From: Clostridia bacterium
GTDB lineage: Bacteria; Bacillota; Clostridia; TANB77; CAG-508
Assembly: GCA_017625035.1 (NCBI GenBank)
Contig: JAGALX010000041.1
Span: forward strand, 53,006-117,005
Direction: 5' to 3'
Length of the DNA: 64,000 bases
Positions within the stretch are counted from its first letter, which is position 1. Every line of letters begins with the position of its first letter. Position numbers and translations under genes: made by a program. Shown one piece after another: positions 61,623 through 64,000 of this stretch. A model generated the notes under the pieces. It was given only the letters and a program-made list of their open reading frames with translations, searched no databases and was not told the DNA's origin.

Positions 61623-63745
61623 ATGGGGCTTACTTCTAGTTCTACTGGTAATTTATTAATTTCAAGCCAGAAACCTAAATTTACTGATGGAAATAGTGCA
61701 GATTATATTGTTGGCTTGGCAGGTAACCCAAACGTGCGGTAAATCTACTATTTTCAATAGCTTAACTGGAATGCATCAGCATACTGGTAATTGGCCTGGA
61801 AAAACCGTTTCTAATGCTTCTCGGTTTTTTTGATTTTAATGAAAAAAAGTTTTTACTTTTTGATATTCCTGGTACATATTCTCTTATGTCTAATTCTGAA
61901 GAAGAAGAAATTGCTAGAGATTTTATTTGTTTTGAAAAACCTGATGTAACAGTTATTGTTGTTGATGGCACTTGTTTAGAAAAAAGTTTAAATTTAGTAT
62001 ATCAAACTATGGAAATCACTTCTAATATTATTGTTTGTGTTAATTTATTAGATGAAGCTCAAAAAAAAGGGATTCAAATAAATTTAGATTTACTTTCTAA
62101 AGAGCTTGGCGTTCCTGTTGTTGGCACTATTGCTAGTAAGAAGAAAACCTTAATTCAACTACAAGAAAAAATTTATAATTTATGCGAAAAAAATATTTCC
62201 TCTAACCCTATTCAAATTCAATATCCTGATGACATTGAAAAAAATATAGTTGAAATATCTAATAGTTTAAAAAATATTTTACCAAAAGAGCATTCATATC
62301 TTTCACGATGGATTTCTTTAAAAATATTAGATTATGATGAAAAAATAATTTCTACTATTAATGATAAAATATTTGATAGTAATAATGCAATTTCATCTAT
62401 TAAATTAGATAAAAATTCTAGTACTGATTTAAGGAATATTATTGTTTCATCTATTATTAGCAAGTGTGAAGAAATTACAAAAAAAGTTACAACTTTTACT
62501 ATAAAAAGAAATAAATCTTTTGATAGAAAACTCGATAAAATTCTTACTTCAAAAACTTTCGGAATTCCTATTATGCTTTTATTTTTAGGCATAATTTTTT
62601 GGTTAACTATCGTTGGGGCTAATTATCCATCACAAATGCTTTCTGAGTTTTTTAATTATTTACAGAAAAAATTGCTTGTTTTATTTAACAATTTACATAT
62701 TCCAGAATTTATAACAAATCCGATTATTTATGGAGTATACCAAACTACATCATGGGTTGTTAGCGTAATGCTTCCTCCAATGGCACTATTTTTTCCTATT
62801 TTTACACTACTTGAGGATTTAGGATTTTTACCTAGAATTGCTTTTAATTTAGATAAGTGTTTTAAAAAGTGTTGTACTTGTGGTAAGCAGGCTTTAACCA
62901 TGTGCATGGGATTTGGCTGTAATGCTGCTGGCGTAGTTGGGTGTAGAATTATAGATTCAAAAAGAGAAAAGATAATTGCTATGCTTACAAATTGCTTTGT
63001 TCCGTGTAATGGTAGATTTCCTTTTTTAATTACTGTTGCGACCATATTTATTGGTGGTTTGGTTACTGGTGCATTTTCTTCATTACTTGCAACATTGACT
63101 GTACTTTTGATTGTATTACTTGGAATTATTATGACTATAGTAGTTTCTAAAATTTTATCAAAAACTATATTAAAAGGAGAGCCTACATCATTTATTTTAG
63201 AACTTCCTCCATATAGAAAACCTCAAATTGGTAAAATTATTGTTCGCTCTATTTTTGATAGGACCCTATTTGTTCTTGGTAGAGCTTTGGCTGTTGCTGC
63301 TCCTGCCGGACTTGTTATTTGGCTATTGGCTAATTTGCATATTGGTGATGTTACTATACTTGCATTTGTTGCTAATATTTTGGATCCTTTTGCCAAACTT
63401 ATGGGCTTAGATGGATATATTTTAACTGCATTTATTTTAGGTTTGCCTGCTAATGAAATTGTGCTTCCTATAATTTTAATGTCTTATCTCGGTGATAGTT
63501 CCCTTGTAAATTTAGAAGATACTTTTTCTATTGGGCAAATTCTTATTCAAAATGGTTGGACTTTTATTACTGCTATAAATGTTATGATTTTTTGTCTGCT
63601 TCATTTTCCTTGTAGTACTACTTTGATTAGTATAAATAAAGAAAGTGGTAGTTTTAAATGGTGTGCACTTGGGTTTGTTATTCCTACTGTTTGTGGTATT
63701 TTAATGTGTATGTTTACTAATTTGATTTGGAGTATCTTTGTTTGA
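61623..63745 (+). CDS. feoB: Ferrous iron transporter B, read through two +1 shifts at CGG
   Basis: About 707 residues when two +1 shifts are allowed. Start [16 protein letters not shown], then the G1 loop [19 protein letters not shown], where the bar marks the first CGG (61737); [21 protein letters not shown] holds the second (61822). G3 DIPGTYSL, G4-like VNLLDEA, then the membrane Gate domains with [18 protein letters not shown] and [18 protein letters not shown]. Length and all later motifs are intact. GTP-driven Fe2+ uptake. The frame breaks are in the G-domain, where loss would inactivate it; the open remainder shows no decay. AGGTGA lies eight bases before the ATG. Confidence 0.88.
61737..61739 (+). 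other. In-frame CGG at a required +1 shift (FeoB G1 loop)
   Basis: After AAC GTG comes CGG TAA in the zero frame (stop follows at once). Reading GGT from 61738 gives the invariant Gly of GKST. Confidence 0.75.
61822..61824 (+). other. In-frame CGG at a second required +1 shift (FeoB switch region)
   Basis: After GCT TCT comes CGG TTT TTT TGA in the current frame. Reading GGT from 61823 gives [10 protein letters not shown] and the rest of FeoB. Confidence 0.75.
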
Positions 63746-63827
63746 ACATGAACTACAGTTTATTATAAAAATAATAATGTAAATTGTTTTTTGAGTTTAA
63801 AAAATAGGAAAAATAAATTTTTCCTTT

Positions 63828-63854
63828 AAGAGTTGCTCCCGCAACTCTTTTTTT
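63828..63854 (+). terminator. feoB terminator
   Basis: Arms AAGAGTTGC / GCAACTCTT around TCCC, then a run of T. About 80 bases after the feoB stop. Confidence 0.9.
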
Positions 63855-63879
63855 GTTACAATCTTATTCAGAGGAAAAT

Positions 63880-64000
63880 ATGAAAAGTGTAGAAACTATT
63901 AACGAAAATGATTTTTTAGAATTTTATAATTCTAGAACCTATAATGCTAATTGTTTTAATGATGATGGCTCTCTAAATAAAAATTATAACTCTTTTAAAA
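63880..64000 (+). CDS. Start of an unrecognised gene (partial)
   Basis: ATG 63880 with GAGGAAAA upstream; 40 codons are visible before the right edge (MKSVETINENDFLEFYNSRT, then YNANCFNDDGSLN). No family recognised from this part. It lies after the feoB terminator, so it is probably transcribed apart from feoAB. Confidence 0.55.
   Translation, partial: MKSVETINENDFLEFYNSRTYNANCFNDDGSLNKNYNSFK

Noticed and set aside
1..64000. TGA read as an amino acid (altered genetic code)
   Set aside because: TGA ends feoB and is met right after the frameshift points; no long gene needs TGA as sense. Only CGG looks unusual.

Overview
The window comes from an AT-rich, endospore-forming Bacillota, most likely a Clostridia member and plausibly an uncultured gut species (the last point is inference). 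Support for this: the complete spoIIIAA-AH operon, spoIVB, bofA, ylbJ and an alpha/beta small acid-soluble spore protein, three T-box leaders in front of aminoacyl-tRNA synthetase operons, AGGAGG-type ribosome binding sites, a SigA-type sigma factor and FeoAB. Most genes lie on the minus strand.

Layout from left to right. 1-4530: two cohesin-domain surface proteins (the first cut by the window edge), a 34-residue DUF3789-like protein, an anchored hypothetical protein and a frameshifted PiT phosphate transporter. 4541-11033: spoIIIAH to spoIIIAA (the mother-cell/forespore channel), then yebC. 11145-14650: a ToxN/AbiQ-like fragment and asnA-asnS behind an Asn-type T-box. 14746-20456: acyl-CoA ligase-like enzyme, CrtO-like acyltransferase, ABC exporter, deoxyribonucleotidase and tcdA. 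20909-23344: spore protein, spoIVB and a helical protein. 23527-28901: an unusual membrane-anchored SF2 helicase, truA, a base-composition outlier ORF, cdaA and a small membrane protein. 29026-42069: a membrane protein, pheT-pheS with a Phe T-box, ldhA, bofA, an FAD oxidoreductase, cinA, a DUF2508 gene and its decayed second copy, two prolyl-tRNA synthetases with a Pro T-box, and a cyclophilin. 42516-48772 is the accessory stretch: an Rpn-type nuclease, a GHKL kinase, a 13-codon peptide gene, a Spo0A-like response regulator, an XRE regulator and two unrecognised proteins, one carrying a G8 tract. 48926-61136: trmH-family methylase, mfd, a TSCPD protein, ylbJ, tRNA-Met, rpoD-dnaG, carD and dut. 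61251-64000: feoA, feoB and the start of another gene.

The most striking observation concerns the codon CGG. PiT (one site) and FeoB (two sites) each need a +1 shift to be read through, and at all three places the zero-frame codon is CGG and skipping its C gives a glycine codon GGA or GGT at a position where the family has glycine. Reading every CGG trinucleotide on the coding strands by eye (roughly 70), I found no other in-frame CGG except one in the base-composition outlier ORF at 27194. This suggests that CGG is unassigned or nearly so and is tolerated, or used, as a +1 frameshift point.

Other structure not explained by genes: three families of dispersed intergenic hairpin elements, two of them with compensatory arm changes between copies; a perfect 45-bp inverted repeat in the pheS leader; a mini-peptide gene bracketed by two terminators between a kinase and a Spo0A-like regulator; and small leader ORFs next to the Asn T-box.
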